A DNA stretch of 64,000 bases from Prevotella sp. (GCA_015060535.1 SUYH01000015.1:1-64000); one strand, 5' to 3'. Counted from the stretch's first letter, positions 25,259-35,063 are shown. Numbers and translations: made by a program. Notes: generated from the sequence alone by a model not told the origin.

Positions 25259-27514
25259 TTATTCAGCAAGTGGGTCGAAGGTACCCATGCCACCCGCATT
25301 GGTGTCTTCCCAACCAATAGTCTGTGGCAGTGCCGTATTATTATTCATCGAACCTTGTGTGAAGCCAAATAGATAATAGCGAGGCAGGAATTTCATTGTA
25401 AGAGGAACCTTATTACTATCGTAAGCGTCACCCTTTCTCACCTTATATTTCAGATGAGCTGGATTAGCAGCTGTTCCATCTCCGAAATACCAAACCTTCA
25501 GGCGATCAACCTGGTCAACAATCAACTCATCCTGAGCACGGAGATCAACAGCAGCAGGACGTACCACACCTGCTTTAACTAACGGGTCAGAATTAGCAGT
25601 CGTATTTCCCACACCATAAGAGTCGGCTGTGCGATACTCTATATACTCACGGCGCTGTCCATTAAGCGGTGTAATGCCTAACCATGTGCAGGTATTCCCC
25701 CCCCAACCTGTCAGGGTCCAATGAGATGGGGCACCTTCAATGGTGCTGAATTCCGCACCGCCGTCAAAGAGCAACCAACGACGCTCATCAAGGAAACGCT
25801 TACCCTCATAAGCCAACTCAATCATGCGTTCGTAGAGTACTGCAGACATACATGCGGCCTGGTCACCTGCCAAATCGTCAGAGATTCCACATGTTCCGGT
25901 ATAGCCTACACGCTGACGTATCTGACGCAGATACTGAACCGCCTCTGCCATCTGTCCAGCACCGCAGGCAGCCTCTGCAAGATTGAGTAAGACCTCAGCA
26001 TAACGCAACTCAATGTAAGGAGCATTGCAATAAGCAAAACCGCCATTAGCATCGGTAGCATTATAGACATAGCTGGCACCATTCTTAATATCAGCGTCAA
26101 TAGTACGCTTCCGGACATACCATGAATAGCCATTACTGAGCAAACTGTCAGCAGCATACTGGTTACCGCTCTCAATATCGCCAGCATCACTCTCTTTCGT
26201 GTACCATACGTAACTCCAAAGTTCATAATCCCTACCACTATTATAAGAAGGATATCCAGCCATCCACTGGTTTAATGTACTATTGCCATTGTAAGCCCAA
26301 CGAACGCCGGGGAAAGCGAACGTACGATAGAAGCGTGGGTCGCGGTTTGCCATAGGAAATTCCTCATCATACAGCAGACTGCTCTTGGCCAGCTTACTAT
26401 AGTTAGTCTTATAGCTTAGATCGGTCGTTGCAAGATTGGGCAGCTTGCCATCTTTCATCGGGAAGAGGTCGATAATCATCTTCGAAGGATGAAGCGTACC
26501 ATTACCTGAAGTGTTCTTCGGACGGATATAACGCTCCCACTGATTATTCTTCTGCCCTGTGCCACTCTGTGTGGTGTTGTATTGGATAGTAAATACAGCT
26601 TCAGAACTGCTCATTTGACCAAACAATGCAGCAAAGTCCTCACCATTCTGATTCATAGTGGGCTGATAGAGTCCATAGCCACAATTGTTGATTGTAGTCA
26701 GTTCGTTCTTCATCGTCTCGTAGGCACTTGTCCAGCGGCTTTGATCGTTCGCACGATTAAAGATAGGACTTGCCCATAGCAGTAATACTCTTCCCTTGAG
26801 CGCACAGGCTGTACCAGCTGTTACACGTCCAAAGTCATTACCTGTCCAGACAGTATTACCTAATAACTGCTTTGACTTATCCAGGTCGCTAATTATAAAG
26901 TCGATACAATCCTTCGTAGAAGAACGGGGAACGCTATATCCCTCAACTGGCTCTGGCATATCCTTCACAATGGGCACACCACCGAACCACTGTACCAGAC
27001 GGTAGTAGCACCAAGCACGCAGGAAATAGGCTTGCCCCAGCAATTGATTAATTTGTTCCTGAGTAATATGGTCACCTGGGCTCACTGCCTCAAGATTCAT
27101 AATCACATCGTTGATATTACGAATACGGCCGTAGGCACTGGCCTGAATATTGTTCAACTGGCCATAAAAATAGTCGGGTACATTGGAGTTGCTAACCGAG
27201 ATAGGAGTCTGCGGGTCTACGAAGATACTGAATCCGGCATATTCCTCAGTGCTTTTTCCCTCCTTGTCGGCCGAACCATAGCTTGAATACTGCCAACCTA
27301 TTACGTTGTCGGCAGCAGTAGTGTTAGGCAACGTCCATGAGTAGAGGTCACTTACGCGAGCACTGGCACCCTCATAATAGTTATAGATGTCGGGAGTCAC
27401 GTTGTCGAAGTTCTTCTTATCTTCCAAGAACTTGTCACTGCAGGCGGTAAAGGCAAGCAGGGAGACTACTCCCAAACCAAATATGCTTAATTTCTTGCTT
27501 TTCATTGCTGTCAT
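25259..27514 (-). CDS. SusD/RagB-family outer-membrane glycan-binding lipoprotein
   Basis: A 751-residue surface lipoprotein that captures oligosaccharides and passes them to the SusC partner upstream. The signal ends in a lipobox (LLAFTAC, then SDKFLE). The helical TPR-like core (GQAYFLRAWCYYRLVQWFGG near 165-184) and the C-terminal RagB/SusD region (LRYAEVLLNLAEAACGAGQM, then YEGKRFLDERRW) are clear. It is longer than many SusD proteins, as is common in large-substrate PULs. The start may be the ATG at 27512-27514 or the one nine bases later (MKSKKLS). It is the last gene of the - arm, 32 nt after susC. Confidence 0.95.
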   Translation of the reverse strand: MTAMKSKKLSIFGLGVVSLLAFTACSDKFLEDKKNFDNVTPDIYNYYEGASARVSDLYSWTLPNTTAADNVIGWQYSSYGSADKEGKSTEEYAGFSIFVDPQTPISVSNSNVPDYFYGQLNNIQASAYGRIRNINDVIMNLEAVSPGDHITQEQINQLLGQAYFLRAWCYYRLVQWFGGVPIVKDMPEPVEGYSVPRSSTKDCIDFIISDLDKSKQLLGNTVWTGNDFGRVTAGTACALKGRVLLLWASPIFNRANDQSRWTSAYETMKNELTTINNCGYGLYQPTMNQNGEDFAALFGQMSSSEAVFTIQYNTTQSGTGQKNNQWERYIRPKNTSGNGTLHPSKMIIDLFPMKDGKLPNLATTDLSYKTNYSKLAKSSLLYDEEFPMANRDPRFYRTFAFPGVRWAYNGNSTLNQWMAGYPSYNSGRDYELWSYVWYTKESDAGDIESGNQYAADSLLSNGYSWYVRKRTIDADIKNGASYVYNATDANGGFAYCNAPYIELRYAEVLLNLAEAACGAGQMAEAVQYLRQIRQRVGYTGTCGISDDLAGDQAACMSAVLYERMIELAYEGKRFLDERRWLLFDGGAEFSTIEGAPSHWTLTGWGGNTCTWLGITPLNGQRREYIEYRTADSYGVGNTTANSDPLVKAGVVRPAAVDLRAQDELIVDQVDRLKVWYFGDGTAANPAHLKYKVRKGDAYDSNKVPLTMKFLPRYYLFGFTQGSMNNNTALPQTIGWEDTNAGGMGTFDPLAE

Positions 27515-27546
27515 CTTTTTAAGTTATTTAAAATCCTTACTCATAC

Positions 27547-30500
27547 TTAGAACGAGACGTTTACACCTAACGTGAACTTACGCAGTGCGGGATAACGTCC
27601 ATAGTTTGACATGGGGTCAATGTAATTTTCAGGATAGGGGTTATAGAGGCTTAACAGGTTCTGTCCTGTTACATTCAGTCGTACTGACTTAATACCAATA
27701 CCCAAAGTTTTCAGCCACTTGCCTGGTATAGAATAAGCAAGTGTGATGCGGCTCCACTTGATACGGGTACCGCTGACGCGCCAGAAGTTTGAGGTAACGG
27801 CATTCACACTAGCATACTTCAGATTAGGCAACCATGCATCGCGATTCTGCTTCATCACGCGATTTCCGCCACCATCAACAATATCCTCATAGACAAACAT
27901 GTCGTCAGGATTCCAGAAACTCGGCATATTGGTAATATCAAGCCCGTCGCCAGTCTTCAGGGCAGCACCGTCGATGAAGCTGTAGCCACCCCAGTTGGCC
28001 TGGAACTGCGTAGTCAGAGAGATTCCTTTCCACTCTGCCGAGAGGTTTAGCGAGAATCCATAAGGATTGCTGCGATTGCTCAGACATACCTGATCGTCAT
28101 TTTGGTCGACAATACCATCAGGCTCACCCACACCATTAGTGCCGCGGACATCCTTATAAATCAGCATACCTGGACGAATCTGTTCAGGAGACATACCCAT
28201 ATAAGAGGTAATATTGTTAGTCTTTACATACTCCTGAATATCTTGGAACGAACGGAACATACCTAAACACTGCATACCCCACGTTCCGATATCGGAACGA
28301 TCTCCATAGGTAATCTGGCGGTAGAGGTAGTTGGTCACCCAGTCCATATTGAGCACAGAGTTGTCGGAGTAACCTGTATTCAGACCCACCTTATATTTAA
28401 AGTCCTTGCCGATTTTGTCTTTCCAGTTAAGCGAAAGCTCATAACCCCATGAGTTCATCTCACCGAGATTGACAGCAGCACTCTGAGTACCGATAATGGC
28501 CTGAATGTTCTGAGCCATGTTCATCAGCATCTCACGGTTCCATACCTTGTAAGCCTCAAAAGTGATACCAAGGCGGCTATTCAGCACGTTGAGGTCGAGA
28601 CCAATGTTAGCCTTGTACGACTTATCCCAATGCACGTTGCGATTGACGGCAGAATTGTAACGGTTGAAGGTGATACGGTTCAGAGACTCATTGTTTTCGC
28701 CGAACACAGGACCACGGTCGGCATCCTGTGCATAGATGCGCATCCATTGCCAGGCGGCGGTGTTATCACGTCCGGTGAGACCCCACGAAGCACGTATCTT
28801 CAGGTAGTCAATCCACTTAAGCCACTTCACATTCTGGAACCAAGGCTCCTCTGAGGGCACCCAACCGCCACTGACAGAGGGGAAGTAGCCCCACATGTTC
28901 TCGGGAGCAAACTTGGTAGAGGCATCAGCACGCAGCATAAACTCGAAGAGGTAACGGCTCTCGTAGCTATAGTTGACACGTCCGATGTACGACAGCGAAC
29001 CGCTCTCCTGACGGGTGAACACCACCTCCTTCGTCGTGGCGGCAGCCGAGTTAGACTGTCCGGTGGTAAAGGCATAGGGGTCGGAAACGCTACCCATCTG
29101 ATACTCACTCTCTGCCTCCGACTTCTCTATTGAGAAGACACCGCCTACGTGGTGCTTGCCAAAGTCGCGTGCATAGTTCAGCGTGAAGTTCAGCTGATAG
29201 TTGTCCGTGCGCGTCTGGTTACGTGAGAGGTACGAGGGGTCGCCGTTCGAAACGGTTGTGGCCGTATGTCCAGTAGCGCTAACGCCATTCACAGGCGTAT
29301 AGAGGTGCTGTCCGCTGCCCGTACGATTGGTGAAGCTGTACAGCGTGAAGTTGGAGCCGTACTCGTTGTTCTTCGTTGTCGAGATACTCTTCGAGTAGCT
29401 CAGCGATGCGGTCAGTCCCTTGAGGGGTTTCCAAAATCCTAAGTCGAGGGTCAGTCCACCATTGACGGTGATGTTCGAGTTGACGGTCTTGCTGTAGTCA
29501 CCGTTGTCCTGCATCATGGTGAAATGGTACAGCTGGTAGTCTTTCACCTTCGAGTTGGTGATGCCGTAGGCAGCGATGGGATAGTCCACGCCGTCCTCCG
29601 TGACATACTCGGGAATGTAGCGGGGGCGCGTTAGCAGGTAGTTGTAGTCGTTCTCCTGATTCGAACCGCCTACCTTGATATTAGGTTTGTTCTTCTCACC
29701 ATGGTCACCACTGACTGTGATGTTAGCCTTCAGGTAATCACTGATTTTCACATCCACACCAGCACGGTAGTTGTAACGGTCGTAGTCGAGCTTGCCCAGA
29801 TTACCATCCTGCTTGAAATAGCTGACGCCACCAAAATAGTTAGCGCGCTCGCTGGCTCCACTTACATTGAGAGCATGGCGCTGGGTGAAACCCGTCTTCC
29901 AATTGTCGTCCAGCAGGTCGTAGTTCAACGACTTCATAGCCTCCAACTCATCAGCCTGATACAAACTGGTAGTACGGTTCAAACTGGTATTGGCTATGGG
30001 GTCAGCCGCAACAGTTGCGTTGTACAGGCGAGCCCAGTCGTGAGCACTTAGCATCTTAGCGTGCGATACAGCGCCCGTCCAACCGAACTGGCCGCTATAG
30101 CTGATGCTGGGTGCGCCAACCTTACCTTTTTTCGTAGTAACGAGAATAACACCATTGGCAGCACGGGCACCATAAACAGCAGCCGAAGCGTCCTTCAGCA
30201 CGGATATGTTCTCGATGACTGAAGCGTCAAGGTTATTGAAAGCCTCTTCGCCAAGGTTCTGGCTAGTATTACCCACCTTCACATCATTCGGATAGATATA
30301 GCCGTCAATTACATACAATGGACCGTTGTTCGAAGAACCGATGTCGGTAAGTGAACTTGCATCACGGATGTTGATTCGGGCATTCTCACCAGGTCGAGTA
30401 TCACCGCCACTGACGGAAAGACCGTTGACCAAACCGCTCAGACTCGATGCCAGACCACCATTGGCCAGGTCTTGAATCTCATCTACAGGTACGGTGGCTA

Positions 30501-30855
30501 CAGAACCAGTCAAGTGGGCTTTCTTCTGTGAACCATAACCTACGACAACAACTTCCTCAAGCGTTTGCTTGTCTTCCTGCAGTTTCACCGTGCCACCAGG
30601 CTTGACGGTCAGAGACATATAACCGATATAGGAAATCGTCACCTTGGCATTCTTGGGGACAGTAATCTTATAGTTACCATCCAAATCGGTAATTGTAGCT
30701 GTCTTGGAGCCAGCAACCATAACAGTTGCACCAATAACTGGTTCGCCAAGCTCGTCGAGCACGGTACCAGTCACCGTTTCGTCTTGAGCAAAAGCTGGTG
30801 TGGCAAAGAATGCCATCAGGCTCAAGCATAAACTGATAATGAATCGTTTTTTCAT
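27547..30855 (-). CDS. SusC/RagA-family TonB-dependent outer-membrane transporter
   Basis: A 1102-residue outer-membrane beta-barrel importing oligosaccharides with TonB energy. The signal peptide ends ATPAFA. A carboxypeptidase-D-regulatory-like domain (VTGTVLDELGEPVIGATVMV, about 28-110) precedes the SusC signature EEVVVVGYG. The plug domain carries INIRDASSLTD, LYVIDGYIYP and VLKDASAAVYGARAANGVI. The barrel follows and ends in an aromatic residue (LGVNVSF). Length and order are typical of SusC. It pairs with the downstream SusD and shares an operon with a DUF5123-like lipoprotein, which supports a pectin-type substrate. Confidence 0.97.
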   Translation of the reverse strand: MKKRFIISLCLSLMAFFATPAFAQDETVTGTVLDELGEPVIGATVMVAGSKTATITDLDGNYKITVPKNAKVTISYIGYMSLTVKPGGTVKLQEDKQTLEEVVVVGYGSQKKAHLTGSVATVPVDEIQDLANGGLASSLSGLVNGLSVSGGDTRPGENARINIRDASSLTDIGSSNNGPLYVIDGYIYPNDVKVGNTSQNLGEEAFNNLDASVIENISVLKDASAAVYGARAANGVILVTTKKGKVGAPSISYSGQFGWTGAVSHAKMLSAHDWARLYNATVAADPIANTSLNRTTSLYQADELEAMKSLNYDLLDDNWKTGFTQRHALNVSGASERANYFGGVSYFKQDGNLGKLDYDRYNYRAGVDVKISDYLKANITVSGDHGEKNKPNIKVGGSNQENDYNYLLTRPRYIPEYVTEDGVDYPIAAYGITNSKVKDYQLYHFTMMQDNGDYSKTVNSNITVNGGLTLDLGFWKPLKGLTASLSYSKSISTTKNNEYGSNFTLYSFTNRTGSGQHLYTPVNGVSATGHTATTVSNGDPSYLSRNQTRTDNYQLNFTLNYARDFGKHHVGGVFSIEKSEAESEYQMGSVSDPYAFTTGQSNSAAATTKEVVFTRQESGSLSYIGRVNYSYESRYLFEFMLRADASTKFAPENMWGYFPSVSGGWVPSEEPWFQNVKWLKWIDYLKIRASWGLTGRDNTAAWQWMRIYAQDADRGPVFGENNESLNRITFNRYNSAVNRNVHWDKSYKANIGLDLNVLNSRLGITFEAYKVWNREMLMNMAQNIQAIIGTQSAAVNLGEMNSWGYELSLNWKDKIGKDFKYKVGLNTGYSDNSVLNMDWVTNYLYRQITYGDRSDIGTWGMQCLGMFRSFQDIQEYVKTNNITSYMGMSPEQIRPGMLIYKDVRGTNGVGEPDGIVDQNDDQVCLSNRSNPYGFSLNLSAEWKGISLTTQFQANWGGYSFIDGAALKTGDGLDITNMPSFWNPDDMFVYEDIVDGGGNRVMKQNRDAWLPNLKYASVNAVTSNFWRVSGTRIKWSRITLAYSIPGKWLKTLGIGIKSVRLNVTGQNLLSLYNPYPENYIDPMSNYGRYPALRKFTLGVNVSF

Positions 30856-30885
30856 ATATGATACTATTTTGATTACGAAATAAGA

Positions 30886-32343
30886 TTATTCGTACCAGCG
30901 GCTATCACCTGTCTGGTATTGCACCTGCTCGGCTCCTGTTGGCGTAAAGTCTGCATTGGCGGCATCCTCGAAGGCCGGGTCGGTGGTCAGGATGGTACCA
31001 CTGGTGTCGTAATTGCCCTGATCAGTGGCAGCACCATTGTTCCAGTAGGTGTTGTGCAGGAAGCGGGCCTGCGCATTGGTACCCAGTCGTCCGTTACCCC
31101 AGATGCGGCGCGAGATGTCGCCATTCTGGCTGCAGTCTACCCAAATGTTGTTGTTGATGGTATAGACGCTGTAGTTCGATATACCGCTGTAGTTCGACCA
31201 CTGTCCGTTCTCCGAGCTGGTCACCTTGTAGAAGGTACAGTTGTTGTAGGTGATGGTCGTGAAGTCGGTGTTCGACCCGGTGATACGGTCCACACGGATG
31301 CTGTTGTTATAGCGCAGGAAGTACCTGGAGTTGCCCTCGCCAGTCTGGTAGACAGTGGAGTTCTCCATGTTGAAGTCCTTCACACCACCGCCCTGGAAGG
31401 CGATGAAGGCCTCGTTGCGTATCCTGTCGGTCGTGGTGTTCATCTGTATCACCGTGTTCTTAATAGTCAGGCCGCTGATGGCGTAGCCTTTGTTGTTATC
31501 ATAGATGAGACTACCGATGACATTGGTAAAGTTACAGCCAACGATGTTCATAGCAGGAATGATGAAATAGTTCTTTGGCTTCTCCAGCACAGTGGGGTCA
31601 CTTTCATAAGCGAACAGCTCGATGACTGGCCGCGCATTCTCAGCAATCGCTTTAACATCGATATTCAGATACTTCAGCGAAAAGCTATTAGAAGCTACGA
31701 AGCTGGCATTGTCTCCCACCTCGATGGTAGCAGGATTAGCCTTATCCGTTGAGCGCAAGCATACTTTATGGTAGTTAAAGCCGAGTTGATTGCTAAGCGT
31801 ATATGTTGCACCTGCTACCAAATCATAGTTCAGTTCGTCAGTCGATTCGTCAGAAATAGGATTCTCCTGAAAATACTGGTACAGGTCTGCACCTGCAGGA
31901 ATCTGAGCGAAACTGGGCGTAAAAGAACTGAAGTTTTTGTCGACAGCATCGCCGTCCGAATTACCCAGTTTCGCATTGCCAAGCACTTGAAGCGTCAGCT
32001 TGTAGTTGGTATCCTCCTCACGCGATGTGGCAAAAGACAGGTTGTCAATGATACTGTCTACTAAGACTTCATTTGTTGTCAAGTTGGTCAGCACGGCCTT
32101 ATAGCCTCCAGCACCATAGACGACAGGCCATGAAATGGTCTGCTTTGACCCATCAGTGCTTACCTCAACCGTAATTTGATCCACCGTAGGAGTCGTCAGC
32201 TTGGTATTGGCCGTGCCATTGCCTGGCTGGAATGACTCATCCGTGAAGCCGTCTCCAGCACAAGACGCAAGAAAAGCCACACTTGCACCTATCAGCATAA
32301 AGAGACTCATCTTGCCGTTCTTCATTGAATGAATTTTCTTCAT
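30886..32343 (-). CDS. Surface lipoprotein with fibronectin-like and beta-helix regions (DUF4957/DUF5123 type)
   Basis: A probable cell-surface glycan-binding lipoprotein of about 485 residues. The start MKKIHSMKNGKM is followed by a lipobox with Cys28 (AFLASC). A fibronectin-III-like domain follows (about 50-140, TVDQITVEVSTDGSKQTISW). A right-handed parallel beta-helix with many asparagines comes next (NIVGCNFTNVIGSLIYDN, ITYNNCTFYKV, YTINNNIWVDC). This layout is that of DUF4957/DUF5123 proteins, which in Bacteroidota accompany pectin-related SusCD pairs. It lies upstream of susC rather than after susD. Binding rather than catalysis is inferred, because no catalytic residues could be assigned. 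Confidence 0.72.
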   Translation of the reverse strand: MKKIHSMKNGKMSLFMLIGASVAFLASCAGDGFTDESFQPGNGTANTKLTTPTVDQITVEVSTDGSKQTISWPVVYGAGGYKAVLTNLTTNEVLVDSIIDNLSFATSREEDTNYKLTLQVLGNAKLGNSDGDAVDKNFSSFTPSFAQIPAGADLYQYFQENPISDESTDELNYDLVAGATYTLSNQLGFNYHKVCLRSTDKANPATIEVGDNASFVASNSFSLKYLNIDVKAIAENARPVIELFAYESDPTVLEKPKNYFIIPAMNIVGCNFTNVIGSLIYDNNKGYAISGLTIKNTVIQMNTTTDRIRNEAFIAFQGGGVKDFNMENSTVYQTGEGNSRYFLRYNNSIRVDRITGSNTDFTTITYNNCTFYKVTSSENGQWSNYSGISNYSVYTINNNIWVDCSQNGDISRRIWGNGRLGTNAQARFLHNTYWNNGAATDQGNYDTSGTILTTDPAFEDAANADFTPTGAEQVQYQTGDSRWYE

Positions 32344-32378
32344 AAGCATTTTAGTTAGTAATTATTAGTTTATCTTAT

Positions 32379-33266
32379 TTATTTGTTCGTTTGGAATATC
32401 TCTTTCAAGTAAGCCACATTGGTCGAGAAGTTGCCTCGGACGTTCCTGACGTCTTGGGCATTACGACTTCGTTCTACGACCAGCCAGCCTGTCCATTGCA
32501 TCTTGTCGAGCGTCTTCTTGACGCGTCGCAGGTTGATGCGAGGGTCTTTGTCGAGCGTGACGCTGTCGGTGAGCGAGGCGTGAATCTGGGCAATACGTTC
32601 ACGCCCCAGCTTCTTCAGCTCCTTGCAAGGATCATGTTTCTGGTCGACGGCATCCTGTAAGTTGTAGTAGAGCTTGATGCCTGGACTGTTGATTTCCTTT
32701 AATAAAGAAATGTTCGCGCACGCAAGCAGTCCCGTTCGGATGGCAATCGTCTTGCCATGAGCACTGGCCATTTGCCCTACTTCACGTAAGCGACGTACCA
32801 TTTCGTCGTGGGCTGTGCCTGGCTGTTTCCACTCATCACCACTACCTCCGAGGGGGAGGAAAGCGATAGTGGCGCCCATCACATCCATCGACTGCAGGCA
32901 GTCTTCAACGAGTTCCTTGTAGTTCTCACGAGCCAAGAAACTCTGGGCAAAAAAGCCAGACATCGCCATAGAGGGTACCACTATACCCAACGAGTCGGCA
33001 GTACGACGGAACAGCTGCTGGAAATGGGGCTCACGCAGTTTGTTCTCGAACAGCACCCGCTTTCCCAACGGGCCTATGTCCACCTCAACACCATCGGCAT
33101 GAATGTCCTTTGCCAACTGGAATTCGCCTATCTTCTGGCGTTTCAGCATCATCCAGTCGCAGGCAGCTACGCGGTATTTCGGTTGTGCCAAAACACCAAG
33201 AGGCCATGCTGTCAGCATCGCCAAAACCCCTAAAATAAGGTGTTTCCGTAGTTTTGATTTGCCCAT
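32379..33266 (-). CDS. Exported TIM-barrel protein of the sugar phosphate isomerase/epimerase superfamily, altered metal site
   Basis: A 295-residue protein with an N-terminal signal sequence (hydrophobic about 10-27, ending VLAQ), so it acts outside the cytoplasm. The rest is a xylose-isomerase-like (AP endonuclease 2 type) barrel: VAACDWMML, ADGVEVDIG, VVPSMAMSG, IAQIHASL and GWLVVER. Of the usual Glu/Asp/His/Glu metal ligands, only His229 and Glu265 are clear. The Glu and Asp positions read Arg177 (IAIRTG) and Asn202 (YYNLQD). It may be a non-metal or binding-only member. It is the first gene of the - arm of the PUL, 29 nt before the lipoprotein gene, behind its own promoter. Confidence 0.75.
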   Translation of the reverse strand: MGKSKLRKHLILGVLAMLTAWPLGVLAQPKYRVAACDWMMLKRQKIGEFQLAKDIHADGVEVDIGPLGKRVLFENKLREPHFQQLFRRTADSLGIVVPSMAMSGFFAQSFLARENYKELVEDCLQSMDVMGATIAFLPLGGSGDEWKQPGTAHDEMVRRLREVGQMASAHGKTIAIRTGLLACANISLLKEINSPGIKLYYNLQDAVDQKHDPCKELKKLGRERIAQIHASLTDSVTLDKDPRINLRRVKKTLDKMQWTGWLVVERSRNAQDVRNVRGNFSTNVAYLKEIFQTNK

Positions 33267-33277
33267 TTAGTAGCTAC

Positions 33278-33326
33278 AAACTATATAGTTTCACATCATT
33301 TAAGACGTTTTAAGACATCAAATGTA
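33278..33326 (-). promoter_or_regulatory. Promoter and candidate operator sites of the - strand PUL arm
   Basis: On the - strand the -7 box TACATTTG (33319-33326) is followed by two direct repeats of GTCTTAAA spaced 10 bp (33309-33316 and 33299-33306). A perfect 14-bp palindrome AAACTATATAGTTT (33278-33291) comes next, ending 11 bp before the start codon of the TIM-barrel gene. Tandem direct repeats suit an AraC-type regulator such as the one encoded at 21592-24204. Confidence 0.6.
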
Positions 33327-33346
33327 ACCAAAATCCTCGTTTTTCT

Positions 33347-33754
33347 TCATTTTTTTAGATAAGGTGCAAAGGCTCGGTCGTACTCTTCGCTCTCACCAAG
33401 CCTGCCATTGATGAGACAAACGAGCATGATTTTACCCTTGAAACAGATGGCTTCATCGGAGGCACGATAGATGTCCTGATGGAAGATATACTTAAAGCCA
33501 TCCTTCTCAATCCATAGCCTTGAGATAAACTCATCGTCGCAACGCAAAGGCGACTTATACTCCAGCTGCATGCGAGCCACCACAGCATCGACGCCCCGTT
33601 CATGCATCTCGGCAAAGCTCAGTCCGCAATGCTTCAGAAACAGATGCCGCGTATGCTCTGTATAGTGCAGATAGTTGGCATTATTTACTATTCCTTCGAT
33701 GTCGCACTCGTAGTCGCGCACCTCCATTCTGGCTTCGAAAACGTAATTTCTCAT
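33347..33754 (-). CDS. Hotdog-fold acyl-CoA thioesterase (YbgC/FadM type)
   Basis: A 135-residue cytoplasmic thioesterase. The 4-hydroxybenzoyl-CoA thioesterase pattern is visible: VRDYECDIEGIVNNANYLHY with Asp18 as probable catalytic residue, then the helix YTEHTRHLFLK. The later strands AVVARMQLEYKSPLRCDDEF and ICFKGKIMLVCL complete the fold. The length fits YbgC. It starts 4 nt after the DUF2851 gene, as the last gene of a three-gene operon with an M16 peptidase. The substrate is unknown. Confidence 0.88.
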   Translation of the reverse strand: MRNYVFEARMEVRDYECDIEGIVNNANYLHYTEHTRHLFLKHCGLSFAEMHERGVDAVVARMQLEYKSPLRCDDEFISRLWIEKDGFKYIFHQDIYRASDEAICFKGKIMLVCLINGRLGESEEYDRAFAPYLKK

Positions 33755-33758
33755 ATCT

Positions 33759-35054
33759 CTAAACTCTCTTCAAATATTCATATCCGATACGACAGCGCAA
33801 ACAGTCGCGCTTGTCGCAGTATTCTCGTTTCAGCTGTATCAACGCCTGCGAATCGCCAGCTGTCTTGACATCCAGTCCTACCTCCTTCCACATGCGGATG
33901 ATATGATTGTTCTCTGCCTTCAGCTGCTCCAGGAAGTCGAAAGCGCGATCGCACAGTTCCTCTTTCATGGCATGTCTGCCATAAGCAAACAGCATGGGAA
34001 CACAGGTATTGATGATGAGCAGGTTGATGGAGAATGGCGACAGATGCTTTGTGCTGCGAACACTCTCCGACCCGAAAGTGTAGTGTGTCTCCCAATAGGG
34101 TGTCACCTGGGTGCTCAGACATTCGTTCATACTCACCACATCACGGCACTCCAGCAGGTCGGACAACCCCGCCTTACGCTGATAGTACAGGTTGGCCAAC
34201 TGGGAAATCCTGATATGGGGGAAGTTTTGTGGGCGCAATCGCAGGAATCGCCACATCTGCACGTCCATAGGCTGCAGCGAGAACTTATGAGCCAGATACT
34301 GGTACTCGTTGCGCAGTTTGGCAAAATAACCCTCGTTAAGGGCATCCCGTTGGTATCGCTCTGGTATGGCATTCAACTCCAGCAGTCCTGCCTGTCCCAT
34401 AAAGATAGCCTCAATCTGAAAGAGGTCATCACGATGCTTGCCTACCGCCTGTAGGGGAATGTGGCGCGCCCACTCCTCGAAAGCATCGCCATTGATGCCA
34501 AATCCGTAGTTGCGAGCCAGCGTCATGAAGTAGGCGTCTTCCCAAGAGCCTCCAGCCTTCTTAGCCCGCTCGGCTATAGCGACGGTCTTCTGCTCCAGAC
34601 GCTCAGTCTGTAGCGCAGCCATCCACGAGTGTACCATCAGCTGCGTCAAATTGGGGATGATGCGATAGCATGGTGGATAGGCATCCGTCCGTAGCAGCTC
34701 TTCATAGTTCTGCGCCACCGACTGAGGTACTTTCAGCACCAGCTGTGGCAGGAAGTTGCCATCCTGTGTCCGCACCTCCTTATCGGCTACACCCACGACA
34801 TGTAGCACCACATTATTGTAATGCACATCCTTATCATGGCCATGAGCATACCAATCACTCGCCTTATCGTGAATCTCGATATTGCCCACCCACTCCGTAC
34901 TGCCAATCTTCACCTTGGCATTGAAGAAGTCAGGGCCTGCATTGCGGTTATGCAGCCCAGGGTCCAGCACCTCGACCACCCTTCCATCGGTAGTCTCCAG
35001 TCCTTCCAAAGGCCACATCTTGTGCTTCCAGCAATAGTGTAACAGTTGTTCCAT
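33759..35054 (-). CDS. DUF2851 family protein
   Basis: A 431-residue protein with the features of the Bacteroidota family DUF2851: MEQLLHYCWKHKMWP at the start, GLHNRNAGPDFFNAKVKIG near 33, VGNIEIHDKASDWYAHGHD near 56-74 and VVLHVVG. The C-terminus has the clustered cysteines CDKRDCLRCRIGYEYLK. No signal peptide or membrane segment is seen. No function is established for the family that I can state. The N-terminal block of acidic and lysine residues (PDF and IEIH) looks nuclease-like, which is only a suggestion. The start is 9 nt after the M16 peptidase gene. Confidence 0.85.
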   Translation of the reverse strand: MEQLLHYCWKHKMWPLEGLETTDGRVVEVLDPGLHNRNAGPDFFNAKVKIGSTEWVGNIEIHDKASDWYAHGHDKDVHYNNVVLHVVGVADKEVRTQDGNFLPQLVLKVPQSVAQNYEELLRTDAYPPCYRIIPNLTQLMVHSWMAALQTERLEQKTVAIAERAKKAGGSWEDAYFMTLARNYGFGINGDAFEEWARHIPLQAVGKHRDDLFQIEAIFMGQAGLLELNAIPERYQRDALNEGYFAKLRNEYQYLAHKFSLQPMDVQMWRFLRLRPQNFPHIRISQLANLYYQRKAGLSDLLECRDVVSMNECLSTQVTPYWETHYTFGSESVRSTKHLSPFSINLLIINTCVPMLFAYGRHAMKEELCDRAFDFLEQLKAENNHIIRMWKEVGLDVKTAGDSQALIQLKREYCDKRDCLRCRIGYEYLKRV

Positions 35055-35063
35055 ACGGTCTGT

